Source: Spirochaetaceae bacterium | GTDB lineage: Bacteria > Spirochaetota > Spirochaetia > DSM-27196 > SKKC01 | Assembly (NCBI GenBank): GCA_003554375.1 | Contig: PWGF01000233.1 | Span: forward strand, 1-37,053 | DNA length: 37,053 nucleotides | Reading direction: 5' to 3' | Shown here: positions 1 through 8,414 of the stretch, piece by piece | How the letters are laid out: each line of letters begins with the position of its first letter | Numbering within the stretch: the first letter of the stretch is position 1 | Program-made: the position numbers and the translations under genes | Notes under the pieces: generated by a model | What the model saw: only the letters and a program-made list of their open reading frames with translations | Database searches by the model: none | What the model was told of the DNA's origin: nothing

Positions 1-72
1 GGATCTTGATGCATGCCTGTGCAAGTGGGGGAGGCATGCGCCGCGCGGGCGGGGGCAAGGAGGAAGCGCCTT

Positions 73-1266
73 TTGCGCCAAGGAAAGCAGTTCATAACGA
101 TCACCTTCAGTCTCCTGGCCCTGCTCGCAGCGACGGCACCGGCTGAGCGTGTCCACGAGCCGCGCCTCGCCCCGGCTGACCCCATCGCCGAGGGGATGGG
201 ATCAGCAACGGTCGCGCTTCCCGGAGACGGCCGTTCGTTCTTCAGTAACCCTGCAGGATTCGCGTCGCCCGGTGGAGAGTTGACGGTTGCCACAGGGGCG
301 GGGGCGGTGCGAGCTTCGCGCTCCAGCTTGGCCCGAATGCCTACCGATCTGCTGCTTGGGAACATGTCATTAACGCCGGACGGTCTCCCACGCTATTTCG
401 ATTCCGCCGTGTACGAAGGCCGGTTTCGACAGCGGGGCTCTGCAGGGATAGGCTTCGCCGGTAGTGGTCTTGGGCTAGCCCTCTTCGGAGCCGGGGAGAT
501 GACCTTGGAAGGTGGAGATGAGCCGACGGGGAGCTTGCTGAGTGAGCTGACTCTGGTAGGAGGACTCGGTGCTCCGCTGGAAGCGCTTGGGGGGCGATTC
601 CAATTTGGTGTTTCCGCGCGGCCGTTCGTGCGAATCTACGCCCCCGAGCTGTTCGGGGCGGAGATGGAGCGATATGAGGCGCTTCGTGAGGGGGAGTCCG
701 TAGTGGGAGCGTTCGGTGATGTGCCGACACGGAACGGCTTCGGTATAGCACTGGACGCGGGTGCGCTTTTCGAGCGGGGACCGTTCAGTGTTGGCATAGC
801 GGCGTTTGATATCGGTGATACGTCACTCTCGTATGAGGGGCACCCGTTGAGCAGTGTCGCGGACTCGTTTGCCGACGGCCGGCTGCCGGAAGGCGGAACT
901 GATGGTAACGAGCAGTTTGACCCTGATGCCCGCTACTTGGTACCGATGCAGACGCGCCTCGGAGCGGCCTTTTCCTCGGGTGTTGGCGCCTCTCTCTTCG
1001 GGACTGACTTGCTCTCAGTTACGCTAGGCGCGGAGCTTCGTGACTTACATTCTCTATTCTTCAAATCCTATTCTCCGACCGAGAATCTGCACACCGGGCT
1101 TGAACTGGAGCTTGCGCGTTTTGTTTCCGGACGGGCCGGCTACGCCGGAGGTGACTATACGCTCGGCGCTGGAATCCGGCTGGGCATCTTTCGATTGGAC
1201 AGCACGCTCCGTTTTGCCGAAAATGAAAGTGCGGAAGCTACGTTAGGTGCGTCGATTCGATTTTAG
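73..1266 (+). CDS. FadL/UPF0164-like outer-membrane beta-barrel protein
   Basis: Probable outer-membrane beta-barrel of the FadL/PorV/UPF0164 type, a family expanded in spirochaetes and linked to uptake of hydrophobic molecules. The TTG start at 73 is chosen because AAGGAGG at 57-63 lies 9 nt upstream and the product then opens with a clean signal peptide (basic n-region, FSLLALLAATAPA, cleavage before ER). An in-frame ATG at 13 would add a signal-unlike N-terminus. The family hallmark FFSNPAGFA follows about 50 residues in, and the rest alternates Gly-rich amphipathic strands, ending in an aromatic residue (SIRF) as barrels do. It is the first of three co-directional cell-envelope genes. The substrate is unknown; membership is judged from the NPAG motif and architecture. 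Confidence 0.75.
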   Translation: MRQGKQFITITFSLLALLAATAPAERVHEPRLAPADPIAEGMGSATVALPGDGRSFFSNPAGFASPGGELTVATGAGAVRASRSSLARMPTDLLLGNMSLTPDGLPRYFDSAVYEGRFRQRGSAGIGFAGSGLGLALFGAGEMTLEGGDEPTGSLLSELTLVGGLGAPLEALGGRFQFGVSARPFVRIYAPELFGAEMERYEALREGESVVGAFGDVPTRNGFGIALDAGALFERGPFSVGIAAFDIGDTSLSYEGHPLSSVADSFADGRLPEGGTDGNEQFDPDARYLVPMQTRLGAAFSSGVGASLFGTDLLSVTLGAELRDLHSLFFKSYSPTENLHTGLELELARFVSGRAGYAGGDYTLGAGIRLGIFRLDSTLRFAENESAEATLGASIRF

Positions 1267-1453
1267 ACGCCCGGTCGCCGAGCCTGGGGATTGCGGGCAA
1301 GCGCAAGGTTGCGGCAGCAGCGCCGGTTTGCGGTATTTCGATCCACCTGCAGGTGGTTTCCGCCGAGAGGCAGCGTCTTTCTCGGGACGACGCGAAGCGC
1401 TTCTGTGCCGGCGTGTCGGTCCAATGAGTAGACGTGCGATTAAAGGGGGTCCC

Positions 1454-2134
1454 ATGGGACGAGTACCGGCGGTTATGATCCGGGTGTGCGTGGTCGCGCT
1501 ATTGTCGCTTTCTTTCGTCGCATGCGAGCAGGTGTTTACCACCAACTGGTTCGGGTGGGCTCGGAGTCAGCCCGGCTCTATGTCCGACGAGGGGTTGGAC
1601 CGTTATGCTCGTGACGCGCTCCGCAGCGGAAACGACGTCCGTATGGCCGATGCGTTCGAGGAGCTGGCCGAGCGTTATGAAGACGAAGACGGGGATCTCG
1701 ACGAGCAGTACTGGCCGACGCTTCTGGATCTCGGGTTTGCCGTGTCCGGCGTGGGCGCCGTCGTGCTTTCGTTTCCGGAAGCGGGGGACGAGGGGTTCGC
1801 GGCCCTCGAGACGCAGATTCTGGCGGTTGATGACGAAGTAACGGACAGAACGCTGGCATGCCTCGATGAGATCGAGCCCGAAGCCGCGGGCGGCGATCGC
1901 TTTCTGTATGGGGCGTTGGCGGCGACCTTTCGGGCGGTTCAAGAAGCCGAAGGATGGGACGAGGTAGCGTCTGCTCCCTCCATGGGGGACCTGGATACGG
2001 ACGTTGCCGATAAGCTCGTTCGCGCGTTGGAATATGCGGATGAGGCGGAAAGGCTGCTCCTGGAGGGAGGCAAGATGAACGAGTTAAGAGAAGAGATGAT
2101 CGAAGTGGTCCGGGGGCTCGATCCTGATGAGTGA
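1454..2134 (+). CDS. Predicted lipoprotein, helical, function unknown
   Basis: About 226 residues. The ATG at 1454 follows AAAGGGGG (1442-1449) and gives a short basic n-region, a hydrophobic core and a lipobox ending SLSFVAC with Cys24. Phe at -3 fits the relaxed lipoboxes of spirochaetes. The open frame runs back to 1247, overlapping the previous gene, but that extension looks non-coding; an ATG at 1424 is a weaker alternative. The mature part is acidic and mostly helical, resembling a small TPR-like or alpha-solenoid fold, but I recognise no family. Placement between two FadL-like barrels suggests a periplasmic accessory lipoprotein of that system, which is inference only. Confidence 0.7.
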   Translation: MGRVPAVMIRVCVVALLSLSFVACEQVFTTNWFGWARSQPGSMSDEGLDRYARDALRSGNDVRMADAFEELAERYEDEDGDLDEQYWPTLLDLGFAVSGVGAVVLSFPEAGDEGFAALETQILAVDDEVTDRTLACLDEIEPEAAGGDRFLYGALAATFRAVQEAEGWDEVASAPSMGDLDTDVADKLVRALEYADEAERLLLEGGKMNELREEMIEVVRGLDPDE

Positions 2135-2207
2135 TTCGGCTGCGTGGCCCCTCCAGCTGCGTAGGGCGATACAAGAGACGCCCGATCGCGCTATTCGCCT
2201 CGTCTGA

Positions 2208-2250
2208 GCAGGTCCCGCCGGGACCTGCAGTGGTATCCGGAGGTCCGGAT
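2208..2250. repeat. Two adjacent perfect palindromes in an intercistronic gap
   Basis: GCAGGTCCC (2208-2216) and GGGACCTGC (2220-2228) form a 9-bp stem with a 3-nt loop. ATCCGGA (2235-2241) and TCCGGAT (2244-2250) form a second perfect palindrome. No T-tract follows, so these are not typical intrinsic terminators. They could stabilise mRNA ends between the lipoprotein and the second barrel gene. Confidence 0.6.
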
Positions 2251-2298
2251 CGGAATGACCAGATCAGTCGCTTTCGATAGGCGAAAAGGAGAGTTCGT

Positions 2299-3477
2299 GT
2301 GAGGTGGGTTTCGGTTGTTCTAGCAGGTGTTATGACCTTTGCGGCCGCTTTCTCCGCAGCAAGTTGGGAACGAGAGGCGGAGCTCTTCCGCGTGGTCAGC
2401 CCCAGGGCGCGTGCGTTGGGAGGGTATCACGCGGCGATGGCGGATGATTTCTACACCATGTTCAGCAATCCAGCGGGGTTTCGTTCGGTGGAGCGTACGA
2501 TCAACCTTGCAAGAATCGGCGGACACGCGTCGGGTCAGGGATTTCGCCTTCTTGAGCATGCTCTGGACGAGGACTTGGACGCGGAAGCGGTGTTCGGCGA
2601 TGACGGCGCAGCGGAGGATCTCTTAGGTGGCCACGCAGCGCTCGAGGTAACCGGGCCGCTGGCTTTCGGCTACGCGGGGAATGGAGCGGGGTTTGGACTC
2701 TTCAACAGCACAGGCGCAGTAGTCGCGGCGGACGCAGTGGGTGCCACGGAGTTGGTAGTCCGGGAGCACCTTGTCATGCGTGGCGGTTACGCTTTTCGTC
2801 TTGCCGGCGCTCGCGAGTCCTTGCCGACTGTCGACGCCGGCCTCACGTTGAATGCGTTCGTGTTGGGAGAGGGGAGGGACACCGTCCAGCCACTCGATGT
2901 ACCGGACTTGATCGATGATCCGTTTCAGACCGTGCAAGGCGATTTGCCGTTCGCGTTGCGGACGGGGGTCGGGCTTTCGGTGGGATTACTGGTGGACTGG
3001 GGAGGAGATTTCGCGGTCGGTATTACCGCGGATAACGTGTACGCGCCCCGGTTTGGGTTCGAATATGAGTCCCTCGGTGCGTTTATGAACGGCGACGGCG
3101 ATGGTGAGGAGTATACCGATCTCGATCTCGCGCCACTCGATTTGTCCTTCGGCGTAGCGGGCGACGTTCCGATCGGACCGTTGGCGCCTTACATCGACGG
3201 CGTGCGGCTTTTCTTGGATTACCGGGACGCCCTCGATTTCGTCGTGCTCGACCATGCGGATCATCCGCTTCTGAAGCTTAGCTTGGGCAGTGAAGTGACG
3301 GTTCTTGATATCGTCGATCTGCGGTTCGGACTAGGCCGCGGTCTCCCTGCCGTGGGAGTAGGGCTCGATCTGGAGTTTCTGAGCGTGAATGGAGCCGTCT
3401 ATGGCGCGGAGCTCTCTTCGCAACCGGGGGGGAATCCGGTGTATAACGTCGCCTTCGGCATAGACGTCACCTTATAG
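2299..3477 (+). CDS. Second FadL/UPF0164-like outer-membrane protein
   Basis: A 392-residue paralogue of the barrel protein at 73-1266. The GTG start follows AAAAGGAGAG (2284-2293). A signal peptide (VVLAGVMTFAAAFSAASW) precedes a region containing GGYHAAMADDFYTMFSNPAGF, which carries the same FSNPAGF hallmark as its neighbour. The remainder is Gly-rich alternating strands and the last residues (FGIDVTL) suit a barrel. Expected in the outer membrane, possibly handling fatty acids or other hydrophobic ligands by analogy with FadL. Sequence similarity to the first barrel is mainly in the N-terminal motif and spacing, suggesting an old duplication. The 164-nt gap upstream with two palindromes leaves open separate expression from the first two genes. 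Confidence 0.72.
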   Translation: MRWVSVVLAGVMTFAAAFSAASWEREAELFRVVSPRARALGGYHAAMADDFYTMFSNPAGFRSVERTINLARIGGHASGQGFRLLEHALDEDLDAEAVFGDDGAAEDLLGGHAALEVTGPLAFGYAGNGAGFGLFNSTGAVVAADAVGATELVVREHLVMRGGYAFRLAGARESLPTVDAGLTLNAFVLGEGRDTVQPLDVPDLIDDPFQTVQGDLPFALRTGVGLSVGLLVDWGGDFAVGITADNVYAPRFGFEYESLGAFMNGDGDGEEYTDLDLAPLDLSFGVAGDVPIGPLAPYIDGVRLFLDYRDALDFVVLDHADHPLLKLSLGSEVTVLDIVDLRFGLGRGLPAVGVGLDLEFLSVNGAVYGAELSSQPGGNPVYNVAFGIDVTL

Positions 3478-3535
3478 AACAAGCGCTCATAGAGCGAGGG
3501 TGGGCTGCTCGCTATGCGTGACGGGCCGGCGGCCG

Positions 3536-3563
3536 TTGACACAAGGCTTGGCCACGGTATAAG
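3536..3563 (+). promoter_or_regulatory. Sigma-70 promoter of tRNA-Lys
   Basis: TTGACA at 3536-3541, a 16-nt spacer and TATAAG at 3558-3563, ending 13 nt before the tRNA 5' end. This is near-consensus and shows what the housekeeping promoter looks like in this genome. Confidence 0.75.
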
Positions 3564-3576
3564 TTAGCGCCCGTTC

Positions 3577-3649
3577 GGGCCGCTAGCTCAGGTGGTAGAG
3601 CAACGCCCTTTTAAGGCGTGGGTCGATGGTTCGAATCCATCGCGGCTCA
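3577..3649 (+). tRNA. tRNA-Lys (anticodon TTT)
   Basis: A complete cloverleaf. The acceptor strands GGGCCGC and GCGGCTC pair over 7 bp with one G-T, and A is the discriminator. The D-arm is GCTC...GAGC. The anticodon stem ACGCC/GGCGT encloses the loop CTTTTAA, giving anticodon TTT (Lys). The T-arm carries GTTCGAATC. The CCA end is not encoded. No intrinsic terminator is obvious downstream. Confidence 0.96.
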
Positions 3650-3896
3650 TTATAGCCCTTTGCTTAGCCGTTGGTTATACTTCTTTCCGCTTCATTGCAT
3701 CCGTACCCTGAGATGCGGTCTGAGAAGGATCGAGTGTGGGAGGTGCGCCGTGCGGCGTTCCCAGATGACAGGCGGTATGGTTGTCGATACCGCGAATGCC
3801 GACTGCGAGCGTTCCCGCGGGTTCTCCGAACGGGGGTTTCCCCGAATCGGATTGACGAGGCGCCCTTTCAAAACGGCGGTTTCGGCTTCCGCGGGT

Positions 3897-5393
3897 TCAC
3901 CTCGGCAGATAGCTGCTGCGAAGCTGCTTGAAAACCGCGTGGCGCCGGCGGAGCCATTCGTGCCGATCGGGACGCGGCTCAACGGGGGCTGAAGGAGGAG
4001 GTGCGGCCCGGGCGACCGCGTCTTCGAAGTCGGAATAGTGTCCGCCGGCAATAGCTCCCAACATTGCAGCCCCGACAGCCGACGCATTGGGTTGCTGCAT
4101 AGGCCGAAGCGGATGGCCGACCGTGTCCGCAAGGAGCTGGAGATACTCGGGGGACCGCGCCCCGCCGCCGCCTACCTTGATGGTGGCTCCGTTGCGCCCT
4201 CCCGCGGCCGCTATTCCCGCGGAACGAAGAACTGCTTCCAGTGCCTCACTGATCGCGAAGACTACGCCCTCCAAAGAGGCGTACCGGAGCGCGCGGCTCG
4301 AATGGGCCCGCCGGAGTCGCAGCCACGCGCCTGTTGCATCCTCACGCATGATCGGTGTCCGCTCACCGGTCAGATACGGCAAGAAGAACGGGCCATCCGG
4401 ATCGCTCGTAGTTTCGCAGCATTCAGCGGCTTCGAGCAGCTGATTCCATTCGATGCCGAGGATGTCGCAGACCCAGGTTAGTGAAGCCCCGGCGTTCTTG
4501 ACGCTTCCCTGAAGGGCGGTACCGCGAAGATGGCTGAAGACGTTCAGTCCGTGATGAACTCCGATCGTACCGAGGGTCGGCGAAACGACCTGGCCCCCGG
4601 TCCCGAGCATTACCTGAACGTCCCCCGGAGCAAGCACGCCGTTAGCAAGACATGCGGCTTGCTGGTCTCCGGCGCCGGTAGCGACGACGGTACCGGGCTC
4701 GAGAGCGAGAATCTGCGCTGCTTCTGTAGTCAGTTTGCCGCCGACTTCGCCAGGCTCCTTGACCGGTGGAAGAATGTGCTCGGGCAGATCGAAGAGCCGG
4801 CATACTTCGGGTGCCCACCGGCGCCTGCCTACATCGAACATGAGCGTAGCCGAGGCGTCGGTAGGGTCGGTCGCGATGTTGCCGGTCATGCGGTAGCGAA
4901 CGTAGTCTTTCACATGGAGAAGGACTGCCGCCTTTTCAAGCGACTCCGGCTCGTTCCGCGCGAGCCATACGAGGGGGCAGAGGGTTAATCCCGCAGCCAC
5001 TTGGTTCTGCACGCGCGAGAGGAGACCGGCCGCGGAGAGCCGCGCTTCGATTTCCGGCACCAGTGGACCCGCACGGGTGTCCATCCAGGTGACGGCCGGA
5101 CGGATCACCGAGCCGGTGTCGTCGAGCAGAACGAATGAGTGCATCTGTCCGGTAAGTCCGACCGCTAAGACTCGTAGTGCGCCTTGGCTCTTTCGAGCTG
5201 CTTCGACGGCCTCGCGGGTAGCTTCGCAGACGGCCAGCCACCACTGCTCGGGTATCTGCTCGGCCCATCCTGAGCCTGGTAAGCTCGTCTCATACGGACG
5301 TTGCGCTTCGCTCAGGATATGCCCGTCGAAGTCGACAAGACATACCTTCAGCGCCGAGGTGCCCAGGTCGACTCCGATTGTCGTCTCTCTCAT
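3897..5393 (-). CDS. xylB: Xylulokinase (FGGY family carbohydrate kinase)
   Basis: Predicted to phosphorylate D-xylulose with ATP to xylulose 5-phosphate, feeding the pentose phosphate pathway. At 498 residues it is close to E. coli XylB (484). The N-terminal phosphate-binding motif is DLGTS (residues 9-13). The substrate-pocket motif GLTGQMH at 79-85 contains the Met-His pair typical of xylulokinases. WMDTRA follows at 103-108 and the catalytic Asp is D243 in GAGDQQA. A Gly-rich ATP motif (VGGGGARS) lies towards the C-terminus. Xylulokinase is the best fit, but related FGGY kinases for other ketoses cannot be excluded without a tree. There is no xylose isomerase or transporter next to it; it has its own promoter downstream of asnA. 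Confidence 0.85.
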   Translation of the reverse strand: MRETTIGVDLGTSALKVCLVDFDGHILSEAQRPYETSLPGSGWAEQIPEQWWLAVCEATREAVEAARKSQGALRVLAVGLTGQMHSFVLLDDTGSVIRPAVTWMDTRAGPLVPEIEARLSAAGLLSRVQNQVAAGLTLCPLVWLARNEPESLEKAAVLLHVKDYVRYRMTGNIATDPTDASATLMFDVGRRRWAPEVCRLFDLPEHILPPVKEPGEVGGKLTTEAAQILALEPGTVVATGAGDQQAACLANGVLAPGDVQVMLGTGGQVVSPTLGTIGVHHGLNVFSHLRGTALQGSVKNAGASLTWVCDILGIEWNQLLEAAECCETTSDPDGPFFLPYLTGERTPIMREDATGAWLRLRRAHSSRALRYASLEGVVFAISEALEAVLRSAGIAAAGGRNGATIKVGGGGARSPEYLQLLADTVGHPLRPMQQPNASAVGAAMLGAIAGGHYSDFEDAVARAAPPPSAPVEPRPDRHEWLRRRHAVFKQLRSSYLPR

Positions 5394-5413
5394 AGCCCCA
5401 TGTCCAATTCTGA

Positions 5414-5442
5414 GTGATATGACCAGACTCGCGTGTTGTCAC
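5414..5442 (-). promoter_or_regulatory. Candidate promoter for the xylulokinase gene
   Basis: On the minus strand GTGACA (5442-5437), a 17-nt spacer and TATCAC (5419-5414) lie 20 nt upstream of the ATG at 5393. The predicted leader is about 14 nt and has only a weak Shine-Dalgarno sequence (TGGGG). Confidence 0.5.
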
Positions 5443-5516
5443 GGAGGAAGGCGGCTTCCCCGCGCCGGCGCGAGCCCGGGCAGTAGCTGTCGGCCGGAGC
5501 CCGACATGCGAGGATC

Positions 5517-6548
5517 TCACATGAGCGGGATGCCGTCCTTCCTGCACTCCTCCGCCATGGACTCCGGCCAGACCGATGCTTGGACCTCGCCGATGTGTGC
5601 TTTCCGCAGCAGGAACATGCAGAGACGCGACTGCCCGATGCCACCCCCGATCGTCTGGGGAAACTCACCCGCCAGAAACCGCTTGTGCCAGTAGAGCTCC
5701 TGCCGCTCCTGATTCTCCGTCAGAGCGAGCTGCCTGAGCAGCGCCTCACGATCCACTCGAATTCCCATAGACGATAGCTCCAGGGCTTTGTCGCGTACGG
5801 AGTCCCAGACGATGATGTCACCGTTCAGGCCGAAGCGACCGGGAGCTGTTTTCGTGGACCAGTCGTCGTAGTCCGGCGCGCGACGGCCATGAGGTTGCCC
5901 GTCGGAGAGCGCCCCACCGATGCCAACGACGAAAACGGCTCCATACTCTTGCGCAAGGCGGTCTTCGCGCTCTTCCGGGGTGAGCTCCGGATATCGTGTC
6001 CGAGCCTCTTCTGCATGGATTATTGCGATGCTTTCGGAGAGGCGGAGCGGGATGTCGGGATACTGTTCGTGGACGGCAAACTCGGTCCGCTTGACGGCGT
6101 TGTATATTCGCCGCACGATCTCGTACAGGAACGACTCGTTGCGCCGTCCTGATTGCATGACGAGCTCCCAGTCCCACTGGTCCACGTAGATCGAGTGCGT
6201 GGCATCGATGACGTCGTCCGGCCGAATTGCGTTCATGTCCGTGTATATTCCGGTTCCCGTCTCGTAACCGTAGTCGGCGAGCGCCATTCTCTTCCACTTG
6301 GCGAGCGATTGGACAATCTCCATTTCCGCTTCTTCGAGGTGGGCGACCGGAAACCTCACCGGCCGCTCGACGCCGGTCAAATCGTCGTTAATGCCGCTTC
6401 CCCGCCGCACAAATAGCGGCGATGTGGCTCGGAAGAGCCTGAGCTCGGTCGACAGCGTTCGCTCGAAAAAGGTCTTGATCTGCTTGATCGCGGTCTCGGT
6501 TTGCTTGATATCCAGAATAGGCCGATACGGCTTCGGTACAATCGACAT
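5517..6548 (-). CDS. asnA: Aspartate-ammonia ligase (asparagine synthetase A)
   Basis: Makes asparagine from aspartate, ammonia and ATP through an aspartyl-adenylate; cytosolic. At 343 residues it is near E. coli AsnA (330) and is collinear over its whole length, with the family features FRATSPLFVRRGSGINDDL near the N-terminus, DQWDWE at 123-128 and the class-II synthetase-like motif 3 GGGIGQSR at 301-308. It lies 42 nt downstream of feoB on the same strand. The ATG has no Shine-Dalgarno sequence, and TATTCT ends 7 nt before it, so a leaderless transcript is possible. Identification is firm. Confidence 0.96.
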   Translation of the reverse strand: MSIVPKPYRPILDIKQTETAIKQIKTFFERTLSTELRLFRATSPLFVRRGSGINDDLTGVERPVRFPVAHLEEAEMEIVQSLAKWKRMALADYGYETGTGIYTDMNAIRPDDVIDATHSIYVDQWDWELVMQSGRRNESFLYEIVRRIYNAVKRTEFAVHEQYPDIPLRLSESIAIIHAEEARTRYPELTPEEREDRLAQEYGAVFVVGIGGALSDGQPHGRRAPDYDDWSTKTAPGRFGLNGDIIVWDSVRDKALELSSMGIRVDREALLRQLALTENQERQELYWHKRFLAGEFPQTIGGGIGQSRLCMFLLRKAHIGEVQASVWPESMAEECRKDGIPLM

Positions 6549-6555
6549 GGCGGTG

Positions 6556-6585
6556 AGAATAGTGTGGTTAAGGCCGGAAGAGCAA
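6556..6585 (-). promoter_or_regulatory. Possible leaderless promoter of asnA
   Basis: On the minus strand TTGCTC (6585-6580), an 18-nt spacer and TATTCT (6561-6556) are followed by only 7 nt before the asnA ATG. Transcription would start at or next to the start codon. The -35 match is weak (3 of 6). Confidence 0.35.
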
Positions 6586-6590
6586 CCCTG

Positions 6591-8411
6591 TCACGGTACG
6601 AGCGCGCCGGCCTGTGCAATGACTCCGCCCAGGAGAAATGCCGTGAGAACCGTCAGGACAAGTAACGCGATCGCAGCGCGCAGGCCGAGCTCTCTGGCCA
6701 AAGTGGCTACCACGGCAATGCACGGCACGTAGAAAAGTCCGACTGTGGCGCCCACGAAAGTCTGAAGCGTCGTGATCTCCATGTCCAGGAGCGGAAGCAC
6801 GGTGAGCTCCCGCCGCACGACGCCGAGTAGCAGCGGCGTCGCAGCCTCCTCCGGGAGACGAAGCCAGCCGGTCACGATGGGTGAGAGAAGCGCGCCGACC
6901 CGAGTCAGGATTCGGGTTTCGTAGAGGACCGCCGCGACGCCGACAGCCGCGACCATCGGGAGGGCACCGTCGACGAGGAAGTGCCGGACTCTTGCCAGAA
7001 GCTTCCGGCCCAGAACGCGCGGCTGTGGCACCAGGAGCTCCGGGATCTCCAGGATGAGTTCCGAGCGGCGGCCGGGAAGGAGTGCGTCCATCGCGAGACC
7101 TGCGACGGCGATGACGGCGAAGGAGAGACCGAAGAGCGCGACGACAAGCAGTATGCTCCGCTCGGCAAGCAGCGCAAAGATAGCGCCGGTTTGGGCAATG
7201 CATGGGACGGCAAGCGATATGAGGGTCGCCACGATGGCGCGTTCTCTGCCGGATCCCATGGCGCGCGTCGAGAGAATGCCCGGAATCGCGCATCCGTACC
7301 CAAGCAGGAGCGAGATGACATGTGACCCCCGCAATCCGATCTTACCCAGAAGCCCGTCGAGGAGAATTGCCAGTCGCGGAAGGTATCCGGAGTCCTCGAG
7401 GAGAGCCAGCACGAAGTAGAAGGAGAGTACGTATGGCAGCACCAGGGTAAACGGCCACTCGATGCCTTTGATGAGGAAGCCGTACTCGCCGATGAGAACG
7501 TCACGGGCAATCCCGGCCGGGACGAGTGACGCGACCCCTTCGCTCAAGGCCGGGAAGAGGTATCCTCGAGCTATAGGGAGGAGGAATGCCTGTCGAACCC
7601 CCATCCCGATGCCCACGATTGCCCCGAAGCTCACCGCAAGCACCCCGAAGGCAATCAGGAGTCCCGGCCACGGGTGCACCAGGGCGTCGCTCTGCGCTGG
7701 GTAGGATGCGGTCCGATCCCGCGGGTGGCCCGCCGGAGGCGCAGGTGCGGCCGGATTCCGCCCTTCGAGGTCCTGGATCTCCTCGAAGTGATCGGGGCAG
7801 TTGGAGCGCTCGGAGACGCATTCCTGTGCGATCTCTTCCGCGTGACGCCAGTAATCGCCTGTGAACGGTTCGGGGACTCTCGGGTGACTCAAAGTATCGG
7901 CAGCCGCAGCCTCCAATCGGTCCAAGCCCCACCCCGTGGGAGCGGCAGTGGGGATCACCGGTACGCCGAGGCGCTTCGCCAGAGTCTCCGAATCGATGTG
8001 TTTCCCCTTAGCGCCGGCAATGTCGCTTCGGTTGAGCGCGACCACCGTAGGCTGCCCCGCGGGAAGAATTTCGAGAATGAGGTGTATGCTACTATCCAGG
8101 TTGACCGCGTCGGCAACGATGAGAACGAGGTCGGCCGGCTCGCGGAGCATGGTGGTGGTGACTCGCTCGGCCTCGTTTGTTGCCGAAAGCGAATACGACC
8201 CGGGTAGGTCGATCAGGGATATCCGGTGGTCGCCGAGCCTGCCCGTGCCCTGAGCAACGTCCACCGTGGTCCCCGGGTAGTTCGCCACCAAGGTCCCGAG
8301 TCCGGTGAGCCGGTTAAAAATGACGCTCTTGCCGACGTTCGGCGGTCCGGCAAGAAGCACGCGGCGCGTGCCTCTGCAATGGGCTGTTCGAGAAGCTTTG
8401 TGGCATCTCAT
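6591..8411 (-). CDS. feoB: Ferrous iron transporter FeoB
   Basis: Inner-membrane Fe(II) importer with an N-terminal G-protein domain. Visible motifs are G1 GPPNVGKS (22-29), the switch region ANYPGTTVD (43-51), G3 DLPGSYS (68-74), and NRSD (127-130) where NKxD is usual for G4. A polar linker of about 45 residues leads to roughly eight to ten membrane segments. These include two Gate motifs: GYGCAIPGILSTRAM, which keeps the Cys but has Ala where Asn is common, and VPCIAVVATLAREL. At 606 residues it is shorter than E. coli FeoB (773). The start lies 3 nt past the stop of the FeoA-containing fusion, so the two are co-transcribed. No separate feoA or feoC gene is present; FeoA is supplied by the fusion. 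Confidence 0.93.
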   Translation of the reverse strand: MRCHKASRTAHCRGTRRVLLAGPPNVGKSVIFNRLTGLGTLVANYPGTTVDVAQGTGRLGDHRISLIDLPGSYSLSATNEAERVTTTMLREPADLVLIVADAVNLDSSIHLILEILPAGQPTVVALNRSDIAGAKGKHIDSETLAKRLGVPVIPTAAPTGWGLDRLEAAAADTLSHPRVPEPFTGDYWRHAEEIAQECVSERSNCPDHFEEIQDLEGRNPAAPAPPAGHPRDRTASYPAQSDALVHPWPGLLIAFGVLAVSFGAIVGIGMGVRQAFLLPIARGYLFPALSEGVASLVPAGIARDVLIGEYGFLIKGIEWPFTLVLPYVLSFYFVLALLEDSGYLPRLAILLDGLLGKIGLRGSHVISLLLGYGCAIPGILSTRAMGSGRERAIVATLISLAVPCIAQTGAIFALLAERSILLVVALFGLSFAVIAVAGLAMDALLPGRRSELILEIPELLVPQPRVLGRKLLARVRHFLVDGALPMVAAVGVAAVLYETRILTRVGALLSPIVTGWLRLPEEAATPLLLGVVRRELTVLPLLDMEITTLQTFVGATVGLFYVPCIAVVATLARELGLRAAIALLVLTVLTAFLLGGVIAQAGALVP

Positions 8412-8414
8412 GCG

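Noticed and set aside
1247..1453. Upstream extension of the lipoprotein frame
   Set aside because: It would bury the signal peptide and overlap the preceding gene; the ATG at 1454 has a ribosome site and a proper lipobox distance.
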